Source: Caballeronia insecticola (GTDB taxonomy: Bacteria > Pseudomonadota > Gammaproteobacteria > Burkholderiales > Burkholderiaceae). Taken from it: 64,000 nucleotides of DNA. Where the stretch lies: positions 2,232,001 through 2,296,000 of the forward strand of contig NC_021287.1 in assembly GCF_000402035.1 (NCBI RefSeq), given 5' to 3'. The notes under the pieces are model-generated. The model was not told the DNA's origin and did no database searches. It saw only the letters and a list, made by a program, of their open reading frames with translations. Numbering within the stretch: the stretch's first letter is position 1; each line of letters begins with the position of its first letter. Both the position numbers and the translations under genes were made by a program. Of the stretch, positions 46,043 through 55,150 are shown in pieces.

Positions 46043-46902
46043 AGCCACTTCCAGCCGAAGCGGTTGAAGAAACGATACGCCGACGTGACGAACAGCTTGA
46101 TATGCGTCGAACCCTTCTTCGCCGCACCGCCGCCGTGATGCAGGATGCGCACCGACGGCACATACACGACGCGCGCGACGTCCCGCGTGCGCAGGCTCAG
46201 ATCGTAGTCCTCGAAGTAAAGGAAATAGCGCGGATCGAAACCGCCGATGGACGTGAGCACGTCGGTCCTGAAGAGCATGAAGCAACCGCTCACGATGGGC
46301 GGGTCCCACACGACGTCCTTGTCGCCGATGACATCGCGCATCTCGTAGCGTGCGAGACGCTGCGCGAACGGGCGGCGCATGCCGGCGGGCAGGAAGCCGC
46401 GCACGAACAGGTCGAGCACGGTGGGATAACGTCGGCAGAGGTATTGCTGACGGCCGTCGTCGCCCCCGATCCACGGCGCGAGCAGGCCTGTTTCCGGCGA
46501 GTCGTTGAGGAAGGCGAGCGCGCGGCGCAGGCCGTCGGCATTGATTTCGACGTCGGGGTTGAGGATCAGGTGGAAGCGGCTGTTGGCGCGCTCGATGGCG
46601 AGGTTATGGCCGCGCCCGTAGCCGACGTTGCCGTGCCCCGCGATCACGACGGTGTCGAATTCGGCGTCGGACGGTACTGGCAGCGTGGCGAGTTCGCCCG
46701 GATTGCCGTTATCGATCAGATAGAGCACCGGCCGGCCGGCGACGTCATGAAGTTGCGCGAGCGCCGCTTCGAGCGTCTCGACGGTGCGCGCGAGCAGCGC
46801 GGCGTCGGGGCGGTAGACCACGATCGAGATGCTGAGCGTGATGACAGGATCGGCGGGATCGGAGCGATGGCCCGTCGCGCGGGGCGGTGAAGTCGTGTTC
46901 AT
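46039..46902 (-). CDS. Family 2 glycosyltransferase (rhamnosyltransferase-like)
   Basis: A 287-residue GT-A enzyme. LSISIVVYRPDAALLARTVETL is the nucleotide strand, NVGYGRGHNLAI the GN(x)G(x)xxGxN loop common in rhamnosyltransferases, LILNPDVEI the DXD equivalent, and DPRYFLYFEDYDLSLRT the acceptor ED motif. The start at 46902 is preferred over 46998, because the longer version adds a Pro/Ser-rich leader. It is the first gene of the epimerase-primer-CapD operon. Rhamnose genes are not in the window but often lie next to wzm/wzt in related loci. Confidence 0.9.
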   Translation of the reverse strand: MNTTSPPRATGHRSDPADPVITLSISIVVYRPDAALLARTVETLEAALAQLHDVAGRPVLYLIDNGNPGELATLPVPSDAEFDTVVIAGHGNVGYGRGHNLAIERANSRFHLILNPDVEINADGLRRALAFLNDSPETGLLAPWIGGDDGRQQYLCRRYPTVLDLFVRGFLPAGMRRPFAQRLARYEMRDVIGDKDVVWDPPIVSGCFMLFRTDVLTSIGGFDPRYFLYFEDYDLSLRTRDVARVVYVPSVRILHHGGGAAKKGSTHIKLFVTSAYRFFNRFGWKWL

Positions 46903-47143
46903 CGGACTGGCAGGGTGTCCGCGCCACGAAAAGACAAACGGACCGGGCTGGCTGGTGGAAGACGCGTTGATTGTGCTTAATGTCGGGGGTTTCGGCAACT
47001 GCGGGGGTGGGTGGGAGGCGTGAGCATATCGCCGCCCTTCCCGTCACACGCAAGAGCTCATGAGCGCGTCGAAGCGAGTCGGCGCTTCAATTCATGTCAT
47101 CCGGAGCATTAGAGAACGGTCCTCTACTCTGCTCCGCCGCAAA

Positions 47144-48559
47144 TCACGCGTAGTAGCGATTAAGGATCGCCCGCAACACTTCCAGATAGCTATACACGGG
47201 GAATACGACCACCGCTGTCATACACAGCGCGGCAAATACGGCAACCGTACGTGAACGTTTGTCCGACCGCGTACCGAGCGGCGGCAAGGCAAGCGCGAGC
47301 AACGGTGCGAGACCGAGAAAATAGCGCCCCTGCACGCCGTCGACGAACATCTGCCCGACGGGGGTCCAGAAAAGATACAGAGAGCCGAAGATCATCGCGA
47401 GACACGAGACGCCAACGAGCAGCACGACGCCGATATCCCCCATCGCGTAGGCCCGCGGCTGCCTGCGATTGAAGGTGCTCGCAAGCATCGCGAGCAGAAC
47501 CGGAAAGACGGCCACTCGATAGTAGACGGGATGCAATTGCGTATCGAGCCAACCGAGAATCCCGACGAAGCTCGCCCAGTAGAAAGCACCCCACGTTCGG
47601 AAGGTCTGCCAGGCAATCACAGGGACGCCCAACGGATTGGACATCAGAAATTGCATCTGGCCCGAGACCGAACGAGGCGGCGCAACCGGAGCCCAGGCTG
47701 CGTGACTGAACAGCTTGATGAAGCCGAAGGACACGAGCATTGTCACGATAACGGCGACGAGACGACGCACCAGCCGATAAGTATGTTCAGCCGTGTCGAA
47801 TCGCAGTCCTGGCATGAACGCAAGCAGCACCATGCCCGCGTAAGGCGGTCGGGCCGTGATGCAGAGCGTCGCCAGCGCGCCGCCGATGACCAGGTCTCGC
47901 GTCCGGACCAGTCTATTGTCGTGCTGGAAGCGGTCCGCGTAGGCGATGAGCAGGAAGCACGCCGGAATCATCATGACTTCATCGCTGACCGACGAAAACA
48001 GCATCAGGGTGCAAGGCAACAGTCCGACCGCAAAGATCGCCAGCGACGTTCTTCTGGCAATTGCAATGGCCCAGCACGTCAGCGCGATGCTCACCAGAAG
48101 GTCGAACACGCAAGCCAGCGTATAGGTTCGCACCACGGGCAGATCGAGTGCGCGTCCCACGCGGATCGCGATGGCCTGCGGTATATAGGCGTACGCGGGG
48201 TATATCGCCGAGCCGGGGAATTCAGCATCCACCAGGCGGCCGCTCCATCGCACACTGTTCGCTTGCGCCCTCGTCGCAGGCTCGTAGGTCTTGTCCGCGT
48301 GTGCTGCCATCGGGAAGACAAGATTGACCAGTTCGACCAGGGCGGCGTCCACCCGACCGCCCGACGATCCGGCCACGCGCCCGGCCACGAAATCGCCGTT
48401 TGAAATCTGGAACGCCCGATAGACGTGAAAAACGGCATCCGGCGTCTGTAACGGCGGCGTCGTCATCGCGAGGAAGAGTCCTGTCGGGATTGCCAGGCAC
48501 GCGTAAATCACGACTAGCTTCTGACGGACGAGTTCGACTAATCGTTCGAAGTGGCTCAT
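47144..48559 (-). CDS. DUF2142 membrane protein, probable GT-C-type glycosyltransferase
   Basis: A 471-residue protein with about ten to twelve helices. The N-terminal segment LAMTTPPLQTPDAVFHVYRA then FQISNGDFVAGR is the DUF2142 hallmark, with an Asp in the first extracytoplasmic loop as in lipid-phosphosugar-dependent GT-C enzymes. A GTG at 48634 would add 25 residues; the ATG at 48559 fits the family start better. It lies downstream of the EamA-type and GT2 genes and completes a likely three-gene glycan-modification cassette. The transferred sugar is unknown. Confidence 0.8.
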   Translation of the reverse strand: MSHFERLVELVRQKLVVIYACLAIPTGLFLAMTTPPLQTPDAVFHVYRAFQISNGDFVAGRVAGSSGGRVDAALVELVNLVFPMAAHADKTYEPATRAQANSVRWSGRLVDAEFPGSAIYPAYAYIPQAIAIRVGRALDLPVVRTYTLACVFDLLVSIALTCWAIAIARRTSLAIFAVGLLPCTLMLFSSVSDEVMMIPACFLLIAYADRFQHDNRLVRTRDLVIGGALATLCITARPPYAGMVLLAFMPGLRFDTAEHTYRLVRRLVAVIVTMLVSFGFIKLFSHAAWAPVAPPRSVSGQMQFLMSNPLGVPVIAWQTFRTWGAFYWASFVGILGWLDTQLHPVYYRVAVFPVLLAMLASTFNRRQPRAYAMGDIGVVLLVGVSCLAMIFGSLYLFWTPVGQMFVDGVQGRYFLGLAPLLALALPPLGTRSDKRSRTVAVFAALCMTAVVVFPVYSYLEVLRAILNRYYA

Positions 48560-48668
48560 AAACTCAGAGGATGGAGCGGCGCCTGCGCGCAACACGTCGA
48601 TGTACTTGGCAGCGATTGCTGCTCGCCCCGACACGAGGGAACATGATCCTTCGGCTCGCGGCGGCTTC

Positions 48669-49019
48669 TTATCCGAAGCGACTTGCTACCAGAAGGCCGC
48701 AGATGATCATCCCCGTACCGATCGCATAGCCGCGCGTGATCGTTTCGCCAAACGCGAAATGACTGGCGATCGGCACGATGACAAAACAGAGCGCCATGAA
48801 GCTATAGGCGCGATTGAGCGCGACAAACCGCAGCAGGTTGATCCACAGCAGCGTTGCGATGGCGTAGATGAACAACGCGAGACCGACCGTGATGAGCGCG
48901 CGCGGCGACGCCCACGTTCCGGCCAGTTGAATCTCCATGCCGGCTTTCTTGAACAGCAACTGCCCGCTGGCGATGATGAAGACGCACGCGAGCGTCCAGG
49001 CGATCTGCAAAAAGGTCAT
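48669..49019 (-). CDS. Four-helix EamA/SMR-type protein, possible undecaprenyl-phosphate sugar flippase
   Basis: A 116-residue protein with four hydrophobic helices. The first (LACVFIIASGQLLFKKAGME) and last (YAIGTGMIICGLLVASRFG) resemble small EamA-type proteins such as ArnE/ArnF, which flip undecaprenyl-phosphate-aminoarabinose. Its ATG overlaps the upstream GT2 stop by 4 bp (ATGA), so they are coupled. By analogy it would move the product of that GT2 to the periplasm. Multidrug export (SMR) is the alternative, but the context argues against it. Confidence 0.8.
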   Translation of the reverse strand: MTFLQIAWTLACVFIIASGQLLFKKAGMEIQLAGTWASPRALITVGLALFIYAIATLLWINLLRFVALNRAYSFMALCFVIVPIASHFAFGETITRGYAIGTGMIICGLLVASRFG

Positions 49020-50083
49020 GAGGAAGTCGGATGATTGGTGGACCCGTCGGTGGTCCCGTCGGTGGTACCTTCTGCCGGCTCGATGACATCCATGACAGCG
49101 AGATGCCCGTCGAGCGTACGCGGCAGCACGCGGCCAATGGGACGCGTCGGTGTGCTGGCGACGTCGTAGTTCAGGAAACCAAGCACCAATTGCAGCCCGA
49201 TCAGGATGGGAAGCGCCGCCACCATGATCGTACCGAGCGGCGTCGAGATTTTACTCGAAATCGCCGAGATCCAGTGCTCGATGCCGAAGCCCAGGCCGAA
49301 CAGCAACAAAAGCGTGCCGATCACCAGTTCGAATGTCGCCGCCGTCACGTCGCGCAGAAAATAATTGTAGAAAATGCGTTTGCAGAAATTACTGGCGTGC
49401 CTGCCCGAAAATTCGAAAAGCACTTTCGAGATTTTCAAGTTGGACTTTTCGTCCCCGTAGATTGCGTCCATCGGAATATCGGCGACTACCGCGCGAAATG
49501 TATTTAGTCGAAACAACATATCGGTTTCGAAAAAATAGCGGCGGCTAATTCTGTCCAGTGGCAGGTGGCTCGCCACCTGCGCGCTGATTGCGGTATATCC
49601 GTTGGTCGGATCGAAGATGTTCCAGTAACCGGTCGACAGCTTCGTCATGAACGATAGGCCCGCGTTACCGATCAGACGCGCAACGGGCATTCGCCTGATA
49701 TGAGTCAGGTCGAAAAAGCGGTTGCCTTTGGTGTAATCGGCCCAGCCTTCGATAATCGGCAGGACAAAATACGGCAGAAGGGCCGGATTCATTTGTCCGT
49801 CACCGTCAATCTTAACAATGACATCCGCGCCATTTGCGATGGCGGCCTTATAACCGGTCATCACCGCGCCGCCGACACCCTGGTTCTGCGCGTGATATTC
49901 GACCCGAACCCGGGCATCTTGACATCGCTCGCGCACGAAATCCCCACTCTTGACGGGGCAGCAGTCGTCTACGACATAAATCTGCGACACCTCCGGTCCG
50001 ATTTTTTCGATGACGCCCAAGATATGATCTTTCACCTTGTAGCTGGGGATAACCACTGCAATAGTGGTGCGCTTTCTTCGCAC
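49016..50083 (-). CDS. Dolichol-phosphate-mannose-synthase-like GT2 with two C-terminal helices (GtrB/ArnC-like)
   Basis: A 355-residue enzyme. IAVVIPSYKVKDHILGVIEK opens the GT2 domain, VVDDCCP is the first acidic motif and VKIDGDGQMNP the DXD. YTKGNRFFD and DPTNGYTAIS are typical of polyprenyl-phosphate sugar synthases. Two helices follow at about 255-275 and 285-305 (LVIGTLLLLFGLGFGIEHWI; IMVAALPILIGLQLVLGFL). The product should be undecaprenyl-phosphate-hexose. The C-terminus carries a low-complexity GTTDGTTDGSTNHP tail. It starts the cassette with the EamA-type and DUF2142 genes. Confidence 0.88.
   Translation of the reverse strand: MRRKRTTIAVVIPSYKVKDHILGVIEKIGPEVSQIYVVDDCCPVKSGDFVRERCQDARVRVEYHAQNQGVGGAVMTGYKAAIANGADVIVKIDGDGQMNPALLPYFVLPIIEGWADYTKGNRFFDLTHIRRMPVARLIGNAGLSFMTKLSTGYWNIFDPTNGYTAISAQVASHLPLDRISRRYFFETDMLFRLNTFRAVVADIPMDAIYGDEKSNLKISKVLFEFSGRHASNFCKRIFYNYFLRDVTAATFELVIGTLLLLFGLGFGIEHWISAISSKISTPLGTIMVAALPILIGLQLVLGFLNYDVASTPTRPIGRVLPRTLDGHLAVMDVIEPAEGTTDGTTDGSTNHPTSS
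49037..49069 (-). repeat. 12-bp repeats coding the GT2 tail
   Basis: Two full and one partial copies of GGTGGWCCCGTC, coding the Thr-Asp-Gly-Thr repeats at the end of the GT2 protein. It is a possible site of length variation. Confidence 0.7.
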
Positions 50084-50512
50084 GATAAATTCCGTAACTG
50101 AAATGGGTGAATCCCCTCCGGTCAGCGAGCGACACGTGTGGGTTCTTTTTCAAGCGTGCACGGCTGCGCGCGCCCGGGTGAACGGGAGTCACACTTTACC
50201 CGCACGCGAATTTTCACACAATCGACTTCAGCGCGTAGCGACCCTTCAGAACCGCGCTACCAGCTGATTGATAGACCCTGGGGACACGCGGCGATGCGTT
50301 GACGCACAGTCATGCTACGCAGGAATTCCGGGCGCCCGAGTTGTCGGACGGAAAACAAGAGTGTTGCAGTCTCGTGACGACACACTGCCCGCTCCATGCC
50401 AAATTTTTTGCCTGGCCGGTCATTGATGATAAAATTTGACATTCCCGCCCGGCAGGACCGCAGAGCAACGCTCTGCTCCGCGATAAGCATCTTCAGACTA
50501 TCCGAGGACATC
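50084..50512. other. 429-bp divergent intergenic region
   Basis: It lies between the GT2 cassette (reading left) and the MBOAT operon (reading right). It holds a candidate promoter (50408-50435) for the right-hand operon. The ATG at 50396 begins a frame that runs into the MBOAT gene, but its first 39 residues do not look like family sequence. Confidence 0.6.
50408..50435 (+). promoter_or_regulatory. Candidate sigma-70-type promoter for the MBOAT operon
   Basis: TTGCCT and TAAAAT are separated by 16 bases, about 78 bp before the proposed TTG start. The match is good for a GC-rich genome but was found by eye. Confidence 0.4.
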
Positions 50513-51994
50513 TTGGTTTTCAGTTCAGCCATCTTTCTTTATGTGTTCTTGCCAGCGGTTCTCGTTCTTTATTACGGGTTGGCGACGCGATATCGAAATG
50601 TTCTGCTTTTGTTAGCGAGCCTCGTATTTTACGCCTGGGGTGAACCCAGCTATATCTTCTTGATGATTCTGTCGATTACGTTCAATTGGCTAATCGGCAT
50701 TTTGATGGCAACCACGCGTAACAGACGCATCGAATTCGCAATTTTATCAGTTGGCGTCTCGGTCGATATCCTCGTACTCGGATATTATAAATATGCCTTT
50801 TTTCTCACGGCGAATCTGAACGAAATTATTGCACCTATCGCGGCGCTCAGAATTCCGGTCCACGAAGTGGCGTTACCGGTGGGTATTTCATTCTTCACGT
50901 TTCACGCAATTTCGTACATTGTCGATATTTATCGGCGCGAAGCGGACGCGCTGCGCAATCCGCTCGATATGGGCCTTTATATCTCCTTGTTTCCGCAGTT
51001 GGTGGCAGGGCCGATCATCCGTTATCACGACGTCGCGTCGCAGATTCTGCATCGCAGTAATAACGTGGCGCGGTTTTCCTCCGGCGTCGAAAGATTTGTG
51101 TATGGATTGGCGAAGAAAGTCCTGATCGCCAATACCCTGGGGCAGTTGGCGGATCACGCATTCGCGGTCCCGTCCGGCGAACTCTCCATGGCAACGGCGT
51201 GGATCGGTATCGCGTGTTACACGCTGCAAATCTATTTCGATTTCTCGGGTTACTCCGATATGGCGATCGGTTTGGCTCGCATGTTCGGATTCGAACTCAC
51301 GGAAAACTTTAATTACCCGTATATCTCGCGATCGGTGAGAGAGTTCTGGCGTCGCTGGCACATCTCGCTCTCGACGTGGTTCCGCGATTATGTCTACATT
51401 CCGCTCGGCGGGAATCGCGCTAGCGCGATCCGAGTCAAGCTCAATCTGCTGGTCGTCTTCTTTCTTTGCGGTTTGTGGCACGGCGCGAGTTGGAACTTCG
51501 TCATTTGGGGCATGTTCCATGGGACGCTTCTCGTCGTCGAACGCGGAAGGTTCGGCAAACTCGTCGACAAGGCACCGCGCTATATTGCATCCGCATATAC
51601 ATTGCTGATGGTCATGATCGGCTGGGTCTTCTTTCGCGCAGAAAACCTTCCCCGCGCAGTCGATTTTCTGAAAGCCATGTTTGGAGCCGCAAAAGTGAGA
51701 GGCATCGCGCCGCAGATCGTGCCGTTACTCACGGACCAGACTTATGTCACGCTTGTCGCGGCGATCATCCTTTCGACTTCTGCGCTGACTTTTCTGGCCG
51801 GCGACTGTGTGTCCCGTCGCTTTCCGAGTCATTCCAACGAGCCGCTTCCGCAATTCGCGCAAACGCTTTCGGTCTACAGCAACGTGTCGTTTGTGCTGGT
51901 AGTTCGGGCCCTGGCCGTCACGACGGCTCTTCTCCTCTGCTCGGTTCAACTCGCGGCCAGCACCTATAACCCGTTCATTTATTTCCGGTTTTAA
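50513..51994 (+). CDS. MBOAT O-acyltransferase (AlgI-like)
   Basis: A 493-residue membrane protein when started at TTG 50513, which follows CCGAGGA. AlgI proteins begin with M-V-F-S-S, and here the same VFSSAIFLYVFLP follows the TTG codon directly. The ATG at 50396 would add 39 residues of no family character. Family motifs are PVGISFFTFHAISYIVDIYR, YFDFSGYSDMAIGLARMFGF, REFWRRWHISLSTWFRDYVY and GLWHGASWNFVIWG, whose His is the catalytic residue. It passes acetyl groups across the inner membrane to the periplasmic AlgX-like partner encoded 6 bp downstream. Confidence 0.92.
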   Translation: MVFSSAIFLYVFLPAVLVLYYGLATRYRNVLLLLASLVFYAWGEPSYIFLMILSITFNWLIGILMATTRNRRIEFAILSVGVSVDILVLGYYKYAFFLTANLNEIIAPIAALRIPVHEVALPVGISFFTFHAISYIVDIYRREADALRNPLDMGLYISLFPQLVAGPIIRYHDVASQILHRSNNVARFSSGVERFVYGLAKKVLIANTLGQLADHAFAVPSGELSMATAWIGIACYTLQIYFDFSGYSDMAIGLARMFGFELTENFNYPYISRSVREFWRRWHISLSTWFRDYVYIPLGGNRASAIRVKLNLLVVFFLCGLWHGASWNFVIWGMFHGTLLVVERGRFGKLVDKAPRYIASAYTLLMVMIGWVFFRAENLPRAVDFLKAMFGAAKVRGIAPQIVPLLTDQTYVTLVAAIILSTSALTFLAGDCVSRRFPSHSNEPLPQFAQTLSVYSNVSFVLVVRALAVTTALLLCSVQLAASTYNPFIYFRF

Positions 51995-52000
51995 GCGCGC

Positions 52001-53656
52001 ATGGACAAGACGAGGACATATCAGCTTACCGTGTCAGCGGTCTTTCTTGCCGGCATCTTCGTGCCCTTGCTGGGCATGTGGTCGAGTAATGATGGAAATT
52101 CCGAGCAGCGCACGTTGGCGCCCTTTCCGTCGCTCACGCTCAGTAAAGCCGGCATCGAACAATACCCGGGCGAATTCGAGCGTTACATCAACGATCACTT
52201 TGGATTCCGTAATACGCTGCTCGACCTGCAAGCGAGAATCGCCTATTCGGTTTTCGGTCGTTCGGGTTCGACGAGCGTCATCGCCGGCAAGAAAGACTGG
52301 CTGTTTTACGCGGACGATCAATCTTTGCAGGACATCCAGCGCATCGACGCCTTCTCTCCCGCGCAGGTCCGTACCTGGGGCTCCAGCGTTCAAGAGCGTG
52401 GCGACTGGCTTGCGGCGAAGCACATCCAGTATCGCTTGTTCGTTGCGCCCGATAAGCATACCGTCTATCCCGAGATGCTCCCGAAGCACTTGCTCGGCAA
52501 CGGCGAATCCCGTTTCGAAGCGCTCTCGCATACCTTGGCCCAGTCGCCGTATGTCGTGTCGCCGTTTCAGCAATTGCTCACGCAGAAGTCTGCCAGCAAT
52601 GGCCCGTTGTATTTCCATACCGATACGCACTGGAACAGCTACGGCGCGTATATAGGCTATCGTGCGCTCATGCATTCGCTCGGCGGACAATATGACGCCG
52701 ACGCAATGAAGCTCGACCTCGCCTCGTTCGCGACGCAGTCAGAACCCAGGCCCACCGATTTGTCCAAAATGATCCGGATGCCCCGGACTGAGGCGAACGT
52801 GGCCTCGGATACGTCCCGGCAACTCGCTTGCTTGCGGCAGACACAGGCGCTGCCGCCCATGGGAGTCGACGTCAGTCATCTGCAGGGATTCTCGGCGACG
52901 ACCTGTGAGGGCAAGCCGGGTACCGCGCTCGTGTTCCATGATTCGTTCATGGGCGCGATGACGCCCTATCTCTCCGGTCAGTTCGGCCGCGTCGTCTACG
53001 TCTGGAGTCGTCCGAGCGCCGAGTTGTTCATTAAGATGGTGGAGCAGGAAAAGCCGGATGTGGTCATCGAGGAACGTGTCGAGCGTTACATGCGCACGCC
53101 GCCCGAGACGGACATCCGCGAGACTGCCGCTCGTCTCGACAAACCCGCCGGACGTCAATTCACCAGCGCAGACGAGCTCGTTCATGAAGTCAGCAACTCG
53201 CTGCTCGGAACCAATGCATCGCTTCAGGACCGTGATGGCGAACTGCGCCTGGTCGCGGGCAACAAGACTTGGATCGTCCCGCATGATCCTGACGGATCGG
53301 GAGGCTTCGTCGACGAAGTACGAGTCGTCGACGGCAAGTACCATTTTTCGGGCTGGGCGGGTTTGCCATTGAAAAAGGCACCGGCACAGTTTGTCGTCGT
53401 CACCGCCGGCAATGCAGTGGTTTATGTCGCGCCCGTCAGCGGTCCGAGAGCCGATGTCGCCGCCTACTATGACTTGAACGCACTCAAGAACTCGGGCTTT
53501 ACCTTCGACGTTCCCCACGACCTGTTCTGGACGACATCCGGCCAGATCAGAGTGTTTGCAATAAACGCGGACGAGATTGCTTCCGTGCTCGTCAAGGGCG
53601 GCATGCTTCAAGACGTTCAGCAGAGAAACAAAACGGTTGCCGTAGCCGGCAAGTAA
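52001..53656 (+). CDS. AlgX/AlgJ-like periplasmic O-acetyltransferase
   Basis: A 551-residue protein with an N-terminal signal anchor (YQLTVSAVFLAGIFVPLLGM) and a periplasmic SGNH-like domain. Catalytic residues are visible: D208 and H210 in HTDTHWN and S315 in FHDSF. GKKDWLFYADD is a further AlgX hallmark. After about residue 400 there is a beta-rich region of about 150 residues (VVDGKYHFSGWAGLPLKKAP) which may bind glycan. It should acetylate the exported or lipid-linked glycan using acetyl groups from the adjacent MBOAT protein. Confidence 0.9.
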   Translation: MDKTRTYQLTVSAVFLAGIFVPLLGMWSSNDGNSEQRTLAPFPSLTLSKAGIEQYPGEFERYINDHFGFRNTLLDLQARIAYSVFGRSGSTSVIAGKKDWLFYADDQSLQDIQRIDAFSPAQVRTWGSSVQERGDWLAAKHIQYRLFVAPDKHTVYPEMLPKHLLGNGESRFEALSHTLAQSPYVVSPFQQLLTQKSASNGPLYFHTDTHWNSYGAYIGYRALMHSLGGQYDADAMKLDLASFATQSEPRPTDLSKMIRMPRTEANVASDTSRQLACLRQTQALPPMGVDVSHLQGFSATTCEGKPGTALVFHDSFMGAMTPYLSGQFGRVVYVWSRPSAELFIKMVEQEKPDVVIEERVERYMRTPPETDIRETAARLDKPAGRQFTSADELVHEVSNSLLGTNASLQDRDGELRLVAGNKTWIVPHDPDGSGGFVDEVRVVDGKYHFSGWAGLPLKKAPAQFVVVTAGNAVVYVAPVSGPRADVAAYYDLNALKNSGFTFDVPHDLFWTTSGQIRVFAINADEIASVLVKGGMLQDVQQRNKTVAVAGK

Positions 53657-53686
53657 GGCGGATAACGTACATCCGAGGGATTTAAC

Positions 53687-55126
53687 ATGACGAACACTTC
53701 GGTCGCGTCATTCGCGACTCAAACGCACCGCGTGCTTGCGGACGATCCACTGATTGCCTTTCTCAAGTCAATCGCGAATCAGCACGTCCATGTGTTTCCG
53801 AAATCCGGCAACGCAGGCGATGGCTTCATTTCGTACGCGATGTACTCCTTATTCCAGGAGTTCAATATATCGTTCACGGCCCATAACCAGGAAGACACCG
53901 TAGAAGGGGAAACGGTTGTCATCGGCGGTGGGGGCAATCTGATCGAGGGGCATTACAACGATGTCGCGGATCTGATTCGCCGGCACGAAGAAAAGAATCG
54001 CGTCGTGCTGCTGCCGCACACCATTGTCGGCTTCGCCGACGTTTTGGCGAAGACACACGGGAATCTCACGGTCTTCTGCCGCGAGAAGGTCTCGCATCAG
54101 TTGGCGCTGCTCAACGGAGCAAATCCGGCTCAAACGCATCTTTCGCACGACCTGGTGTTCTTTCTCGAGAACGATCATTTCGAAAAGTACTTTCAAGCCG
54201 GCAAAGGCGTTCTCAGGGCGCTCCGGACGGACGGAGAGGCGTCGGGAAACATGGCGATTCCCGCGGACAGCATCGATATCTCGTTGTCCTGGAACGGCGA
54301 CATCTGGACCTCGCCCCAATTCTGCGCGCATGTCACGCAGGCCATGGCTGCATTTATCTCCCCTTATGCAACTGTGCAGACCGACCGGCTTCATGTATCG
54401 GTTTTGAGCGCGTTCCTGCAGAAAGACGTCTATATGATGCCGAACTCGTACTACAAGAATCGAGCGGTGTTCGAGCACTCCATTCATTCGCGTTTTCCGA
54501 AGGTCGTTTTCGTCAATACCATGCCGACTGTCGATAACGCACCGACGCCACTGAATCAGTTGCCGGAGGCCGCCACTCCCGCTGTGACGTCAGCCATTGA
54601 AACAGCGGGTTCGGAAGACCCCAAACTGAACGAGCTGATCGCCGAGTTGCGCGTACAGCTCGCGAATACCCTTGGCATGCTGAACGAACGCGCAGCGCAG
54701 GCCGAGAGCGCGATCGAGGAAGTGACCATGCTGAAGTCGCGCATCGCTCATGCGGAAGAGACCGCAATGCGGGCCGTCGAATCACGCGAAAAGGTGGAAC
54801 GCAGCTTCGAACTGCAGCAGCAGGCGCTTCGCGAGCGCTTCACCGACCTCGCACGGGAAAGCGAACGCCTACGGGCCGATCTCGCGCGGGAGCAGGAGCG
54901 CACGCGCGAGCAACTCGTGCAAGATGCGTCGAGTCTTTCGCAAAAGAGCGCGTCTCTCGATGCCGAGATGGGCCATCTGCGTCGTGAAGCCATTGAGCAA
55001 CGTCAGCGCGCCGAAACTTTGCATCATGATCTCAACGCCGTGCTGACTTCGACTAGCTGGCGCCTGTCCCGACCGCTTCGTTCGATCATCGTGCGGTCTC
55101 GGACGCTGCTTCGCGGCTCCCGATGA
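53687..55126 (+). CDS. Polysaccharide pyruvyltransferase with C-terminal coiled coil
   Basis: A 479-residue protein. Residues about 30-280 are an ExoV/CsaB-type pyruvyltransferase fold: VHVFPKSGNAGDGFISYAMY, VIGGGGNLIEG, VLLPHTIVGF and VQTDRLHVSVLSAFL, with the RLH motif of the family. It would add a pyruvate ketal to a sugar. Residues about 300-450 form a charged, heptad-like coiled coil (EEVTMLKSRIAHAEETAMRA). The end TSTSWRLSRPLRSIIVRSR is a basic segment shared in type with the 904-aa fusion at 58634. The start has GAGGG at good spacing. Fusion with a coiled coil suggests complex formation. Confidence 0.85.
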   Translation: MTNTSVASFATQTHRVLADDPLIAFLKSIANQHVHVFPKSGNAGDGFISYAMYSLFQEFNISFTAHNQEDTVEGETVVIGGGGNLIEGHYNDVADLIRRHEEKNRVVLLPHTIVGFADVLAKTHGNLTVFCREKVSHQLALLNGANPAQTHLSHDLVFFLENDHFEKYFQAGKGVLRALRTDGEASGNMAIPADSIDISLSWNGDIWTSPQFCAHVTQAMAAFISPYATVQTDRLHVSVLSAFLQKDVYMMPNSYYKNRAVFEHSIHSRFPKVVFVNTMPTVDNAPTPLNQLPEAATPAVTSAIETAGSEDPKLNELIAELRVQLANTLGMLNERAAQAESAIEEVTMLKSRIAHAEETAMRAVESREKVERSFELQQQALRERFTDLARESERLRADLAREQERTREQLVQDASSLSQKSASLDAEMGHLRREAIEQRQRAETLHHDLNAVLTSTSWRLSRPLRSIIVRSRTLLRGSR

Positions 55127-55150
55127 CACGTCCTGTCACTTTTTCCCGTC

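Noticed and set aside
51725..51949. Small - strand frame inside the AlgI-like gene
   Set aside because: It is an Arg/Lys-rich shadow of a well-supported gene on the other strand.
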